This document shows, piece by piece, positions 63,979 through 64,000 of a stretch of DNA of 64,000 bases; the first letter of the stretch is position 1, and each line of letters opens with the position of its first letter. The DNA is from Ancylomarina salipaludis. Lineage in GTDB: Bacteria > Bacteroidota > Bacteroidia > Bacteroidales > Marinifilaceae. Both the position numbers and the translations under genes were made by a program. The DNA lies in the NCBI RefSeq assembly GCF_004122035.1, contig NZ_SAXA01000014.1, forward strand, positions 44,155 to 108,154. The letters run 5' to 3'. Below the pieces are notes generated by a model that saw only the letters and a list, made by a program, of their open reading frames with translations, did no database searches and was not told the origin of the DNA.

Positions 63979-64000
63979 CAACGAAGAGTTTGATCCTGGC
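63979..64000 (+). rRNA. rrs: 16S ribosomal RNA, 5' end (cut by window edge)
   Basis: ACGAAGAGTTTGATCCTGGC at the window end is the universal start of 16S rRNA (the 27F primer site). Only about 22 bases are visible. The exact 5' end is judged from the usual AACGAAGAG pattern. Confidence 0.95.

Noticed and set aside
1..64000. CRISPR arrays, tRNA genes or insertion sequences
   Set aside because: I looked for regularly spaced repeats, transposase-like frames and tRNA-like cloverleaf ends and saw none I could support.

Overview
The window comes from an AT-rich member of the Bacteroidota, most likely an anaerobic or facultative marine-type lineage of the Bacteroidales/Marinilabiliales kind (the lineage is an inference). 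The signs are promoters of the Bacteroidota type (TTTG, about 19-22 bases, TAnnTTTG), a MraY with the long Bacteroidota insertion, a CNNM/CBS protein next to LptC and PpiD, short Crp-type regulators and scarce Shine-Dalgarno sites.

Layout. (1) 1-16736, minus strand: a complete division and cell wall (dcw) cluster in the order mraZ-rsmH-ftsL-ftsI-murE-mraY-murD-ftsW-murG-murC-ftsQ-ftsA-ftsZ-ftsZ-yqeY (yqeY is cut by the window edge). There are two intact tandem ftsZ genes, and a three-repeat MraZ-type operator lies upstream of mraZ. (2) 17062-18181: a small membrane protein and a zinc-ribbon methyltransferase, ending in a strong terminator. (3) 18411-44520, plus strand: a 26-kb run of co-directional genes that I regard as the candidate new system. 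It encodes six PQQ-type beta-propellers and one NHL-type propeller (secreted, lipoprotein or membrane-anchored), two Tat-type Cys-rich proteins, a membrane polyferredoxin, a NuoE/NuoF-like flavoprotein, a NuoG/GltD-like flavoprotein, a MacB/YbbAP-like ABC exporter, a ferredoxin with a Cys-rich tail, a radical SAM enzyme, a DUF116-polyprenyl synthase fusion, a prenyltransferase-beta-like repeat protein and a class II terpene cyclase with a DTDD motif. A Crp-type regulator and a YceI (polyisoprenoid-binding family) protein follow directly. (4) 45868-59677: ordinary chromosomal genes (lysC, fbp, mfd, coaX, a secreted repeat protein, lptC, a CNNM/CBS protein, ppiD, a PhnA-like protein). (5) 59816-63073, minus strand: a tricorn-like S41 protease. 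(6) 63074-64000: a long rRNA leader with three tandem promoters and the first bases of 16S rRNA.

How the island may work (inference). A cyclised isoprenoid would be made from prenyl diphosphates by the 40-44.5 kb genes, perhaps altered by the radical SAM enzyme, exported by the ABC system and carried by YceI. NADH electrons would pass from the NuoEF/NuoG-like proteins through the polyferredoxin and Tat ferredoxin to the extracytoplasmic propellers. No gene for squalene synthase, cytochrome c or hydrogenase is present in the window, so neither the substrate nor the electron acceptor can be named.
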